DNA from: Actinomycetes bacterium
GTDB lineage: Bacteria; Actinomycetota; Actinomycetes; Propionibacteriales; Propionibacteriaceae
Direction of reading: 5' to 3'
NCBI GenBank assembly: GCA_030426725.1
Contig: JAUHXZ010000013.1
Span: 1-50,617 of the forward strand
DNA: 50,617 nt
How positions within the stretch are numbered: the stretch's first letter is position 1; each line of letters opens with the position of its first letter. The translations under genes were made by a program, and so were the position numbers. Shown here one piece after another: positions 35,138-43,876 of the stretch. The notes below the pieces were generated by a model. That model did not search any database and was not told where the DNA came from. It was given only the letters and a program-made list of their open reading frames with translations.

Positions 35138-35198
35138 TTGCGCAGGTGGAGAGCCCCGCCGCGGGGGGACCGGCAGGGCTCTCCTGGGCCGGGACGTG

Positions 35199-35663
35199 TC
35201 AGTCGTCGTCGCGGTCGTCGTCCTCGTCGTCATCGTCCGAGTCATCGGAGTCGTCGTCCCAGCGGTCGTCCGCGTCATCGGAATCGTCGTCCCCGCGGCT
35301 GTCGTCGGAGTCGTCGTATAGGTCGTCCGAGTCTTCGGCGGAGCGGCCGTCGTCGTCGCGGTCGTCGCCCGGCTCGACGCGGTCGTCGCGGTCGTCGCCC
35401 GGCTCGACGCGGTCGTCGCGGTCGTCGCCCGGCTCGACGCGGTCGTCGCGGTCGGACAGGCCGCCGTCGTCATTCGTGGCGGGAAGTGACTCGACCGACG
35501 CCACATCCTGGTCGTCGTCACCGGCGGCCTGCGGCACCACCGAGACGGCGCCCGCGGGGCGGTCGACCTCCGGCTGGGCCGTGGCCACGGTGTAGACGCC
35601 ACCACCGAGGGCCGTGACGCCGACGGCGCTGACGATGAACCACGCGATGGGGGAGAGGGCCAT
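35199..35663 (-). CDS. Membrane-anchored protein with long Asp-rich tail (acidic protein 1)
   Basis: A 154-residue protein starting at ATG 35661-35663, seven bases after AAGGAG; an upstream ATG at 35765 is not supported. One helix (PIAWFIVSAVGVTALGGGVYTV, about 5-26) anchors it. The rest is a Pro/Ser/Asp linker and an extremely acidic tail dominated by Asp, with Ser, Arg and Glu. Three exact 10-residue repeats, RDDRVEPGDD, occur at 35361-35450. The protein is expected outside the membrane and would bind cations or basic peptides; no known family. It is divergent from the sensor kinase with a shared operator-like site between them, and a sister gene lies on the far side of the response regulator. 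Confidence 0.75.
   Translation of the reverse strand: MALSPIAWFIVSAVGVTALGGGVYTVATAQPEVDRPAGAVSVVPQAAGDDDQDVASVESLPATNDDGGLSDRDDRVEPGDDRDDRVEPGDDRDDRVEPGDDRDDDGRSAEDSDDLYDDSDDSRGDDDSDDADDRWDDDSDDSDDDDEDDDRDDD
35361..35450 (-). repeat. Three perfect 30-bp tandem repeats in acidic protein 1
   Basis: Three identical 30-bp units (35361-35390, 35391-35420, 35421-35450), each coding RDDRVEPGDD. Copy-number change would stay in frame, so length variation between strains is likely. Confidence 0.85.
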
Positions 35664-35720
35664 GATGATGCTCCTTCGATTGTCTTCGATCTGTCGGTGC
35701 CACCATCTGACCGCGCCTGG

Positions 35721-35758
35721 ATGAGGGGCCGACGCATCAAGCATGAGATCTTTCTCAT
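35721..35758. promoter_or_regulatory. Composite operator 1 of the two-component module
   Basis: ATGAG at 35721-35725 is followed 22 bp later (start to start) by the palindrome ATGAGATCTTTCTCAT (35743-35758). The site lies 88 bp upstream of acidic protein 1 and 53 bp upstream of the sensor kinase start. The same arrangement is at 38268-38305. It is proposed as the response-regulator site. Confidence 0.55.
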
Positions 35759-35803
35759 CCGGCACTCCCGTCCACCACGGTCGCGGCCGGGCAGACTGGG
35801 CGC

Positions 35804-37252
35804 ATGACCGATGCGCCCGCAGCCCCGGAGACGAGGGGGACGCTGCGTGCTCGGCTCATGTGGGCGATGGTCCTGCTGGCCGGCCTGTCGCTGGCCGCCT
35901 CCGGCGCGATCGTCGCGGTCGTCCAGGACGCCTCCATCTCGGCCAACCTCGATGCCCAGCTCGGGCAGAACCGCGACGAGTTGCGGATCCTCGCCGAGAG
36001 CGGCGTCGACCCCTCCACGGGAGAACCGTTCGCGGGGCCGTCGGAACTGCTGGGTACCTATCTGCAGCGCACCGTCGTGGGGCCCGGCGAGGGCGAGGTC
36101 GCGTTCGTCGGGCCCGACATCCGCTGGGTGGCCTCTGAGGACGTCCGGCTCCGCCCGGAGGACGACGCCGAGCTGATGGCCGCCGTCGCCCCGTGGGTGA
36201 CCGGGGACGAGATCGTCTTCGAGAGGATCGCCACCACGACGGCGGACTACCACGTGCTCGTCGTGCCCGTGCACTTCCCGACGGAGACGGGGGCGCTGGT
36301 CAGCGTGTTCGACCGCGCCGTCGCCGAGGAGCAGCTGCGGCGGACGATGACCATCTACACCGTCGTCGCCGTCGTCACCCTCGCCATCGTCGTGTTCCTC
36401 GCCTGGCTCGCGGTGGGGCGGCTGCTGCGCCCCATCGAGCAGCTGCGGGAGGCCGCCGACTCCATCGACGAGCACGACCTCACCACCCGCGTTCCGGTGC
36501 GCGGCAACGACGACCTCACCGCCCTGTCGGCCACCATCAACAGCATGCTGGACCGCGTGCAGCGTTCCGTCGAGGGGCAGCGGCGGCTCCTCGACGACGT
36601 CGGGCACGAACTGCGCACCCCCATCACGGTGGTGCGGGGGCAGATGGAGGTCGTCGACGCCGACGACCCCGCCGACGTCCGGCAGACCCGCGACCTCGTC
36701 GTCGACGAGGTGGACCGGATGAGCGGACTGGTCGACGATCTCCTCACCCTCGCCAAGGCCGGTGAGAGCGACTTCGTACGCCCGCGATGGTCCGACGTCG
36801 CCGTGCTGACCGACCAGACGCTCGAGAAGGCCCGGGCCCTCGGGGACCGGCGCTGGAGCCTCGACGAGGTGGCGTCGGCCGAGGCGTGGCTGGATCCGGC
36901 GCGCGTCACCCAGGCGTGGCTCGAGCTCGCGGCCAATGCGGTCAAGTACTCCGACCAGGGTTCGACGGTCACGATCGGCTCCCGGCTCGACCTGGGGACG
37001 GTGCGGCTGTGGGTGCGGGACCAGGGGATCGGGATCCGGCCCGACGAACTGGCCCTGGTGCGGGAGCGGTTCGGCCGCGCGCGCGAGGCCGTTCTGCATT
37101 CTCCCGGCTCCGGCCTCGGCCTCAACATCGTCGAGTCCATCGTCGCCGCGCACGGCGGCGGCCTCGACATCGACTCGGAGCCGGGCGTCGGGTCCACGTT
37201 CACGATCACGCTGCCGGGCGGCCCCCGACAGGTCGCGGAGGAGAGCCGATGA
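35804..37252 (+). CDS. Sensor histidine kinase
   Basis: A 482-residue kinase. Two helices flank an external sensor region (helix 1 about 17-44; loop to 170; helix 2 about 180-205). The loop is acidic and has no recognised sensor fold. A HAMP domain (GRLLRPIEQLREAADSI) and HisKA follow with the phosphorylated His268 in DDVGHELRTPITVV. The ATPase region has N-box ELAANAVKYS, G1 VRDQGIGIRPDE and G2 GSGLGLNIVESI. The start is marked by CAGACT six bases before ATG, a weak leaderless arrangement. The stop overlaps the regulator start as ATGA. It would sense an extracellular signal and phosphorylate the adjacent regulator. Confidence 0.92.
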   Translation: MTDAPAAPETRGTLRARLMWAMVLLAGLSLAASGAIVAVVQDASISANLDAQLGQNRDELRILAESGVDPSTGEPFAGPSELLGTYLQRTVVGPGEGEVAFVGPDIRWVASEDVRLRPEDDAELMAAVAPWVTGDEIVFERIATTTADYHVLVVPVHFPTETGALVSVFDRAVAEEQLRRTMTIYTVVAVVTLAIVVFLAWLAVGRLLRPIEQLREAADSIDEHDLTTRVPVRGNDDLTALSATINSMLDRVQRSVEGQRRLLDDVGHELRTPITVVRGQMEVVDADDPADVRQTRDLVVDEVDRMSGLVDDLLTLAKAGESDFVRPRWSDVAVLTDQTLEKARALGDRRWSLDEVASAEAWLDPARVTQAWLELAANAVKYSDQGSTVTIGSRLDLGTVRLWVRDQGIGIRPDELALVRERFGRAREAVLHSPGSGLGLNIVESIVAAHGGGLDIDSEPGVGSTFTITLPGGPRQVAEESR

Positions 37253-37914
37253 GCACCATCCTGATCATCGAGGACGAGCCCCGGATCGCGGGCTTCGTGG
37301 CGAAGGGCCTGAAGTCGGCGGGCTTCGCGTCCCACCGGACGGCCAGCGGCGTCGAGGGGGCGGTGCTGGCGGTCCAGGGCGATTTCGACCTGGTGGTCCT
37401 CGACATCGGACTGCCGGACATCGACGGCTTCGAGGTACTCGAAAGGATCCGCGGCCAGGGGGTTTCCGTGCCCGTGATCCTGCTGACGGCCCGCTCCTCG
37501 GTGGCGGACCGGGTGGCGGGCCTGGAGAGCGGGGCGGACGACTACATGCCCAAGCCGTTCTCCTTCGAGGAACTGCTGGCCAGGATCCGGCTGCGGCTCC
37601 GCTCCGAGGCCGCGCCGGCGTGGGGCGACCCGACTCACCTCACCCACAACGGGCTGACCCTCGACCTGCGCACCCGGCGCGCCTCCGTGGGCGACCGGAC
37701 GGTGGACCTGTCGGCCCGGGAGTTCGCGCTGGCGGAGACGTTCCTCAGGAACCCCGGGCAGGTGCTGAGCCGTGAGCAGTTGCTGAGCAACGTGTGGGGC
37801 TTCGACTTCGATCCGGGGTCGAACGTCGTCGACGTGTACGTGCGCTACCTGCGGGGAAAGCTCGGCAGGGAGCGATTCGAGACCGTGCGCGGGATGGGCT
37901 ACCGGCTGGTCTGA
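37249..37914 (+). CDS. OmpR/PhoB-family response regulator
   Basis: A 221-residue regulator overlapping the kinase by four bases. Receiver domain: acidic pocket IIEDEPRI, phosphorylated Asp52 in VVLDIGLPD, Thr/Ser switch (LLTARSS) and Lys in PKPFSFEELL. The C-terminal winged helix has LSAREFALAETF and VVDVYVRYLRGKLG near the recognition helix. Proteins of this class bind direct repeats of short half-sites, so the ATGAG elements spaced by two helical turns at 35721 and 38268 are plausible targets. Confidence 0.93.
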   Translation: MSTILIIEDEPRIAGFVAKGLKSAGFASHRTASGVEGAVLAVQGDFDLVVLDIGLPDIDGFEVLERIRGQGVSVPVILLTARSSVADRVAGLESGADDYMPKPFSFEELLARIRLRLRSEAAPAWGDPTHLTHNGLTLDLRTRRASVGDRTVDLSAREFALAETFLRNPGQVLSREQLLSNVWGFDFDPGSNVVDVYVRYLRGKLGRERFETVRGMGYRLV

Positions 37915-37923
37915 TCCCGCCGC

Positions 37924-38232
37924 TCAGTCGTCGGACTCGTCCTCGTCCTCTTCCTCGTCGTCGTCATCGTCGTCGTCGACGTCGATCGGCTCCGGCGGCT
38001 CGACCGTCTCGGGGCCCGTGTGGGTCGGCTCGGGAGAGGGCGTCGTCGGCGACGGTGACGTCGACGGGACGGGCGTGGGATCGGCGCTCGGCTCCGGCGT
38101 TGGGGTCGTCGACACCACCAGCGCGGGTGCGCGCTCCTCCTGCGGGTCCGGCGTGACCATGGACACGACCACCCACAGCCCGATCGTCGCCACGACGACC
38201 AGGGCAGCCAGCACGCCCACGGTCTTCCTCAT
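37924..38232 (-). CDS. Membrane-anchored protein with acidic tail (acidic protein 2)
   Basis: A 102-residue protein starting at ATG 38230-38232, preceded by AAGGAGG at a five-base spacing; GTG 38250 is rejected. One helix (TVGVLAALVVVATIGLWVVV) is followed by a Thr/Ser/Pro-rich spacer and a run of Asp and Glu residues to the end. Same plan as acidic protein 1 but without the RDD repeats. It ends 10 bp from the stop of the response regulator (convergent). Composite operator 2 lies upstream. No known family. Confidence 0.72.
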   Translation of the reverse strand: MRKTVGVLAALVVVATIGLWVVVSMVTPDPQEERAPALVVSTTPTPEPSADPTPVPSTSPSPTTPSPEPTHTGPETVEPPEPIDVDDDDDDDEEEDEDESDD

Positions 38233-38267
38233 CCGTCCCTCCTTGCTCACCAGTCAACCTCACCGGG

Positions 38268-38305
38268 ATGAGGCGCGGGGCGCGCCCGGATGAGAGAACT
38301 CTCAT
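38268..38305. promoter_or_regulatory. Composite operator 2, matching operator 1
   Basis: ATGAG at 38268-38272 and, 22 bp on (start to start), the palindrome ATGAGAGAACTCTCAT (38290-38305), which extends to 12-bp perfect arms (38285-38296 and 38299-38310). It sits 66 bp (centre) upstream of acidic protein 2. The spacing and half-sites equal those at 35721-35758. Confidence 0.55.
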
Positions 38306-38325
38306 CCGGGACCGCCGGGGGCCCG

Positions 38326-38396
38326 TCACAAGTTGGGCGATTTCGGCCAGATCGCGCCGCATTCGGCCGATCTGGCCGAAATCGCCCAACTTGTGA
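38326..38396. terminator. Perfect 29-bp hairpin downstream of fumarase
   Basis: Arms 38326-38354 and 38368-38396 are exact reverse complements with a 13-base loop. It lies 58 bp past the minus-strand fumarase stop and upstream of the acidic-protein-2 promoter region, so it would insulate the two. There is no U-tract. Confidence 0.7.
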
Positions 38397-38454
38397 AAGC
38401 GGGGGTCGGGCGAGCAGCAGCTCGCCCGGCCCCCGAGGTGTCGGATGGCGGGGG

Positions 38455-40155
<1,701 letters not shown>

Positions 40156-40291
40156 TGAACCTCCTTGGGAACCGTCCGGGCAAGTCTCTCAGAGCGATGG
40201 TCCGACCGTTCGCCCGGGGTGGACGATGCCGGTCGTCGCCGCGCTTCGCGGTGCCGCCCCGCTCCGCGCGCCGCAGGGGTAGCTTCGGAGC

Positions 40292-41020
40292 ATGACGATG
40301 TTCAGGCTGGACGGCAGGCGGGCCCTGGTCACCGGGGCCAGCCGGGGAATCGGGTTGGCGGCGGCCCGGCAGTTGCGGGAGCTCGGCGCGGAGGTGACGA
40401 TCGCGGCGAGGCAGCCCGACGAGTTGCAGGCCGCCGCCGAGCGCATCGGCGCCCGGTGGGTCCGGGCCGACGTGAGCCGGCTGGCCGACGTGCAGCGGGC
40501 GGTCGAGGCCGCGGGCGACGTCGACATCCTCGTCAGCAACGCGGGCGGCCCGCCGCCCGGCATGCCCAGCGAGGTCGACGAGGAGGCCTGGGCGACCGGG
40601 TTCGAGACCACGTTCATGTCGACGGTGCGGCTGGTCGACGGGGTGCTCGCCGGCATGCGGGGGCGCGGCTGGGGGCGGATCGTCGCCATCACCAGCCTCA
40701 CCGTGCGGCGGCCCGCGCTGAACCTGCCCGTCAGCAACGCCATGCGTGCCGCGGTGACCAACCATCTGCGCACGCTCGCTCTGGAGGTGGCCTCCGACGG
40801 GGTGACCTGCAACACGGTCGCGCCCGGGTTCACCGCGACGGAGCGGCTCAAACGGCTCCACTCCGACGCCCAGGAGGCGCGCCGCGTGCAGGAATCCATC
40901 CCTGCGAAACGTTTCGGGGACCCGGCGGAGGTGGCAGCGGCCATCGCCTTCCTCGCCACCGACGAGGCCGCCTACATCAATGGCCAGGAGATCGTCGTCG
41001 ACGGTGCCTACACCGTCTGA
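40292..41020 (+). CDS. SDR-family oxidoreductase without the usual Tyr-Lys pair
   Basis: A 242-residue short-chain dehydrogenase with cofactor motif VTGASRGIGLA and SNAGG in the usual position. The catalytic Ser135 is in place (ITSLTVRRP). The region where Tyr-x-x-x-Lys is expected reads LNLPVSNAMRA (residues 143-153), with no Tyr; the only two Tyr are near the C-terminus. An SDR subgroup with LSN or VSN in this position is known in general. TAGCTT lies six bases before ATG 40292, so it is likely leaderless. Reaction not assigned. Confidence 0.82.
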   Translation: MTMFRLDGRRALVTGASRGIGLAAARQLRELGAEVTIAARQPDELQAAAERIGARWVRADVSRLADVQRAVEAAGDVDILVSNAGGPPPGMPSEVDEEAWATGFETTFMSTVRLVDGVLAGMRGRGWGRIVAITSLTVRRPALNLPVSNAMRAAVTNHLRTLALEVASDGVTCNTVAPGFTATERLKRLHSDAQEARRVQESIPAKRFGDPAEVAAAIAFLATDEAAYINGQEIVVDGAYTV

Positions 41021-41066
41021 GCGGGGCGACGGCGCGGGCCGGCGGTCGCGCGTCTACCCTGGAGGG

Positions 41067-41483
41067 ATGGCGGACGAACTCAGCGAGCGGCAGAAGGCCG
41101 CCAAGCGGATGCACGAGATGAGCCAGGGCAACGCCCGCGTCGAGGCGGCCCGGGCGAAGGTGCTCATCGACGAGTTCATCGCCGAGGCCAGGGCGAAGGG
41201 CCTCGAGCCGAGACCGCTCAAGGCGAAGCTGCTGAGCGGCCAGACCGTCAAGACCGACAAAGTGGGCTGGTATCTGCGTAACAACCATTCGGTGGCCATC
41301 GACGTCGACGGCAACTACTACACCCTCTCCGTCCCGGGAGGGTTCATGGAGCGCCTGCGCGGCGTGAAGCTGGAGCCGACCCTTGCGCCCCTGGTGGTGG
41401 GCCGGGGCGGCCGCGACGGTGAGACGGGCGACCTCAAGGAGTTCCTCGCCTGGGTGCTCGCCGGCGAGATCAACCAGGACTGA
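41067..41483 (+). CDS. Conserved hypothetical protein
   Basis: A 138-residue soluble protein with a basic, helical N-terminal half (LSERQKAAKRMHEMSQGNARVEAARAK) and a C-terminal part containing VGWYLRNNHSVAIDVDGNYYTL and LRGVKLEPTLAPLVV. No domain recognised. The start ATG 41067 has TACCCT six bases upstream. It follows the SDR gene by 46 bp on the same strand. Codon use is like that of real genes nearby. Confidence 0.65.
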   Translation: MADELSERQKAAKRMHEMSQGNARVEAARAKVLIDEFIAEARAKGLEPRPLKAKLLSGQTVKTDKVGWYLRNNHSVAIDVDGNYYTLSVPGGFMERLRGVKLEPTLAPLVVGRGGRDGETGDLKEFLAWVLAGEINQD

Positions 41484-41513
41484 TCAGCCCCGGGCCGGGG
41501 CGCGTCGCGGGAC

Positions 41514-41951
41514 TCAGCGGCCCGCGGCCCCGCGCATGTCCACCGGGGTGCCGATCTCGATCGTGCGCGACACGGTGCACAGGCGGTCGTGCGCGGCCTG
41601 GATGCCGCGGTCGAGGAGCTTGCGGGCCTGGTCACCGCCCTTGCCCTCGGGGAAGACCACGTCGAACAGCGCCTCGATGTCCTCGAGCCTGGTCCCACTG
41701 TCGTCCTTGACCCGCGACGCGTTGACCACGACGTCGAACCGGTCGGGCTCGGAGCGGCGGTGGGTGTAGAGATCGACGTCGATACCCGCGCAGCCCGCGA
41801 TCGCCGCCATCAGGAGCTCGACGGGGGTGAAGTCCGCGCTCTCGCCGCTGCCGATGGTGATCGTGCCGCCGCGGGCGTTGGTGACCTCGTAGTGCAGGGC
41901 GCTCGTCCGGGTGAGCTGCACAGAGGTGGGCCGGCGGGTTTCTTCTGTCAT
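41514..41951 (-). CDS. OsmC/Ohr-family peroxiredoxin-like protein
   Basis: A 145-residue OsmC-fold protein. The two catalytic Cys are Cys54 (IAGCAGID) and Cys125 (HDRLCTVSRT), with a FTPVELLMAA helix between. Members reduce organic hydroperoxides; this form resembles the YhfA/OsmC branch more than Ohr. GGAGG four to five bases before ATG 41951 supports the start. It faces the leader region of the ABC-F gene head to head. Confidence 0.85.
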   Translation of the reverse strand: MTEETRRPTSVQLTRTSALHYEVTNARGGTITIGSGESADFTPVELLMAAIAGCAGIDVDLYTHRRSEPDRFDVVVNASRVKDDSGTRLEDIEALFDVVFPEGKGGDQARKLLDRGIQAAHDRLCTVSRTIEIGTPVDMRGAAGR

Positions 41952-42064
41952 CCTGCCTCCTTCATCGACCCGCCCAGCGTAGGTGCACGCTCCGCCGGCT
42001 TGTTCCGGGCGTCGACGGGTGTCATGCTTGACCTGCCCCGTTGCCTCACGAGGAGAGTCTCGAC

Positions 42065-42100
42065 GTGACTGACCTGGTCGGAACCGCGCCCCTGCGCTGA
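42065..42100 (+). CDS. Leader peptide of the ABC-F gene
   Basis: An 11-codon frame, GTG to TGA, coding MTDLVGTAPLR, with an AGGAG site nine bases upstream (42051-42055). It ends 17 bp before an intrinsic terminator and 58 bp before the ABC-F start. The size and position match ribosome-stalling leaders of antibiotic-responsive genes; expression of the peptide is inferred. Confidence 0.55.
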   Translation: MTDLVGTAPLR

Positions 42101-42116
42101 TCCGTCGAGCTGCCCC

Positions 42117-42159
42117 GCTCCGGTCCCAGCGCTTCCGCTGATCGATCGGAGCTTTTGTT
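42117..42159 (+). terminator. Attenuator (intrinsic terminator) overlapping the ABC-F ribosome site
   Basis: A stem of nine pairs (42117-42125 with 42144-42152, one G-U) plus an inner CAGCG/CGCTG pair is followed by TTTTGTT. This is one of the few U-tailed terminators in the window. Its right arm contains GGAG (42148-42151), the ribosome site of the ABC-F gene, so the hairpin could block both transcription and translation. A short GAGC/GCTC pair (42107-42110 with 42117-42120) could act as antiterminator. Confidence 0.65.
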
Positions 42160-43822
42160 GTTCTCAGTCACGTTCAACCACGTTCACCTGGCCTGGGCCG
42201 ACGGCACCCGGGCCCTCGATGACGTCACCGTCGCGTTCCCGCCCGGCGTCACCGGCGTCGTCGGCGACAACGGTGCGGGCAAATCCACCCTTTTGCGGCT
42301 CGTGGCGGGGGATCTCGCCCCGACTCGGGGGACCGTGGCCGTGGAGGGGCACGTCGGCGTCCTGCCCCAGACCCTCACGCTGCGCACCGGGGACACGGTC
42401 GCCGACCTGCTCGGCATCCGCGCAACCGTCGACGCGCTGCGCGCCATCGTCGGCGGCGATCCCGACCCCGGCCACTTCGACGCCGTCGGCGACGACTGGG
42501 ACATCGAGGCCCGCGCCGCCGAGGAACTCGCTTCCGCCGGGCTGCACCTGGGGCTGGACCGCCCCGTCGGCACACTCTCCGGCGGGGAAGCCATGCTCGT
42601 CGCGCTGGTCGGGCTACGGGTCCGGCCCTTCGACGTCGTGCTGCTCGACGAACCCACCAACAACCTCGACCGGGACACCAGGGCCCGCGTGCACGACCTC
42701 ATCGCCGGCTGGCGGGCCACCGTGATCGTGGTCAGCCACGACGTCGCCCTGCTGCGCCGCGTCGACCGGATCGCGGAGGTGCGCGACGGTACGGTCGCGC
42801 TGTTCGGCGGCGCGTGGGAGGTCTACCGCGAGGCGGTCGCCGTCGAGCAGGAGGCCGCCGAACGGGCGGTGCGCGCGGCGGAGCAGCAGTTGCGGGTGGA
42901 GCGGCGCCAGAAGATCGAGGCGGAGAAGCGGCTGGCGCGTCGCGACAACGCCGGCAAGGCCGCGATCGCCAGGGGAGTCGGCAAGATGCAGCGCGACTAC
43001 CTCGCCAACCGCTCGGAGAAGTCCGTCGCGAAGGCCAGGGGGGAGTTCGACGAGAAGATCGCGTCCGCCAGATCCGCCGTCGACACGGCGGAGGGCCGGC
43101 TCCGCGACGACGAGCGGGTGCGGATCGACCTGCCAGACCCGGGCGTCGCCCGCGGCAGAAGGCTGGCGGAGATCGTCGACGCCACCGGCGCGCGGTTCGT
43201 CATCCAGGGCCCCGAGCGGGTGGCGCTCATCGGCCCGAACGGGGTGGGGAAGACGGTGCTGCTGGACTCGATGGTCGCGGGGGGCATCCCGATGGTTGCG
43301 CCGGCCGCCGGGGGCGTCGTGTCGCAACCCGACACACCCGGCGTCGCAGGAGCCGTCACCGCCCGCGTCGGCTACCTGCCTCAACGGCTGGACCATCTCG
43401 ACGACACCCGCCCGGTCCTCGACTGCGTCCGCGACGCGGCACCCGCCGTCGACCCGGGCACCATCCGCAACCGCCTCGCGCGCTTCGGGCTCCGCGGTGA
43501 CGCCGTCCTCCGGCCGTTGGCCACCCTGTCGGGCGGCGAACGGTTCCGTGCGTCGCTCGCGGCCCTCCTACTCGCCGAACCACCGGCCCAGCTGCTCATC
43601 CTCGACGAGCCCACCAACAACCTCGACCTGTCCACCGTCGAGGTCCTCGTCGACGCCCTCGGCCAGTACCGGGGCGGCCTGATCGTCGTCTCCCACGAGG
43701 ACGAGTTCCTCGCCTCCCTGGGCGTGGCGCGGACCCTGCGCCTCGCACCCGGCGGGGTGGTGAGCGAGGATCCGGACCCCGTCCCCGGCAGGCACACCGG
43801 GGGCGCCGATTCCCAGGGGTGA
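42158..43822 (+). CDS. ABC-F family ribosome-associated ATPase (possible antibiotic resistance)
   Basis: A 554-residue protein with two ABC domains and no membrane segments. Domain 1: [14 protein letters not shown] and LLDEPTNNLD. Domain 2: GPNGVGKT, LSGGERFRASLAA and LILDEPTNNLD. A basic helical linker (about 220-300) lies between, as in ABC-F proteins that displace antibiotics from ribosomes. The start is one of two TTG codons; 42158 gives a six-base distance from GGAG, better than 42155. The upstream leader peptide and terminator suggest induction by ribosome-targeting drugs. Subtype and drug range are not known. Confidence 0.85.
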   Translation: MFSVTFNHVHLAWADGTRALDDVTVAFPPGVTGVVGDNGAGKSTLLRLVAGDLAPTRGTVAVEGHVGVLPQTLTLRTGDTVADLLGIRATVDALRAIVGGDPDPGHFDAVGDDWDIEARAAEELASAGLHLGLDRPVGTLSGGEAMLVALVGLRVRPFDVVLLDEPTNNLDRDTRARVHDLIAGWRATVIVVSHDVALLRRVDRIAEVRDGTVALFGGAWEVYREAVAVEQEAAERAVRAAEQQLRVERRQKIEAEKRLARRDNAGKAAIARGVGKMQRDYLANRSEKSVAKARGEFDEKIASARSAVDTAEGRLRDDERVRIDLPDPGVARGRRLAEIVDATGARFVIQGPERVALIGPNGVGKTVLLDSMVAGGIPMVAPAAGGVVSQPDTPGVAGAVTARVGYLPQRLDHLDDTRPVLDCVRDAAPAVDPGTIRNRLARFGLRGDAVLRPLATLSGGERFRASLAALLLAEPPAQLLILDEPTNNLDLSTVEVLVDALGQYRGGLIVVSHEDEFLASLGVARTLRLAPGGVVSEDPDPVPGRHTGGADSQG

Positions 43823-43876
43823 GACGACGTGGACCTGTCCGCGCACGGCGGGGGGTGGCTACTACCATCGTGGACC

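Noticed and set aside
35361..35450. Possible CRISPR-like array
   Set aside because: The units are contiguous without spacers and code for in-frame RDDRVEPGDD; it is a coding tandem repeat.
42155..42157. TTG 42155 as ABC-F start
   Set aside because: It is only three bases from GGAG; TTG 42158 gives a normal six-base spacing. The choice affects one residue.
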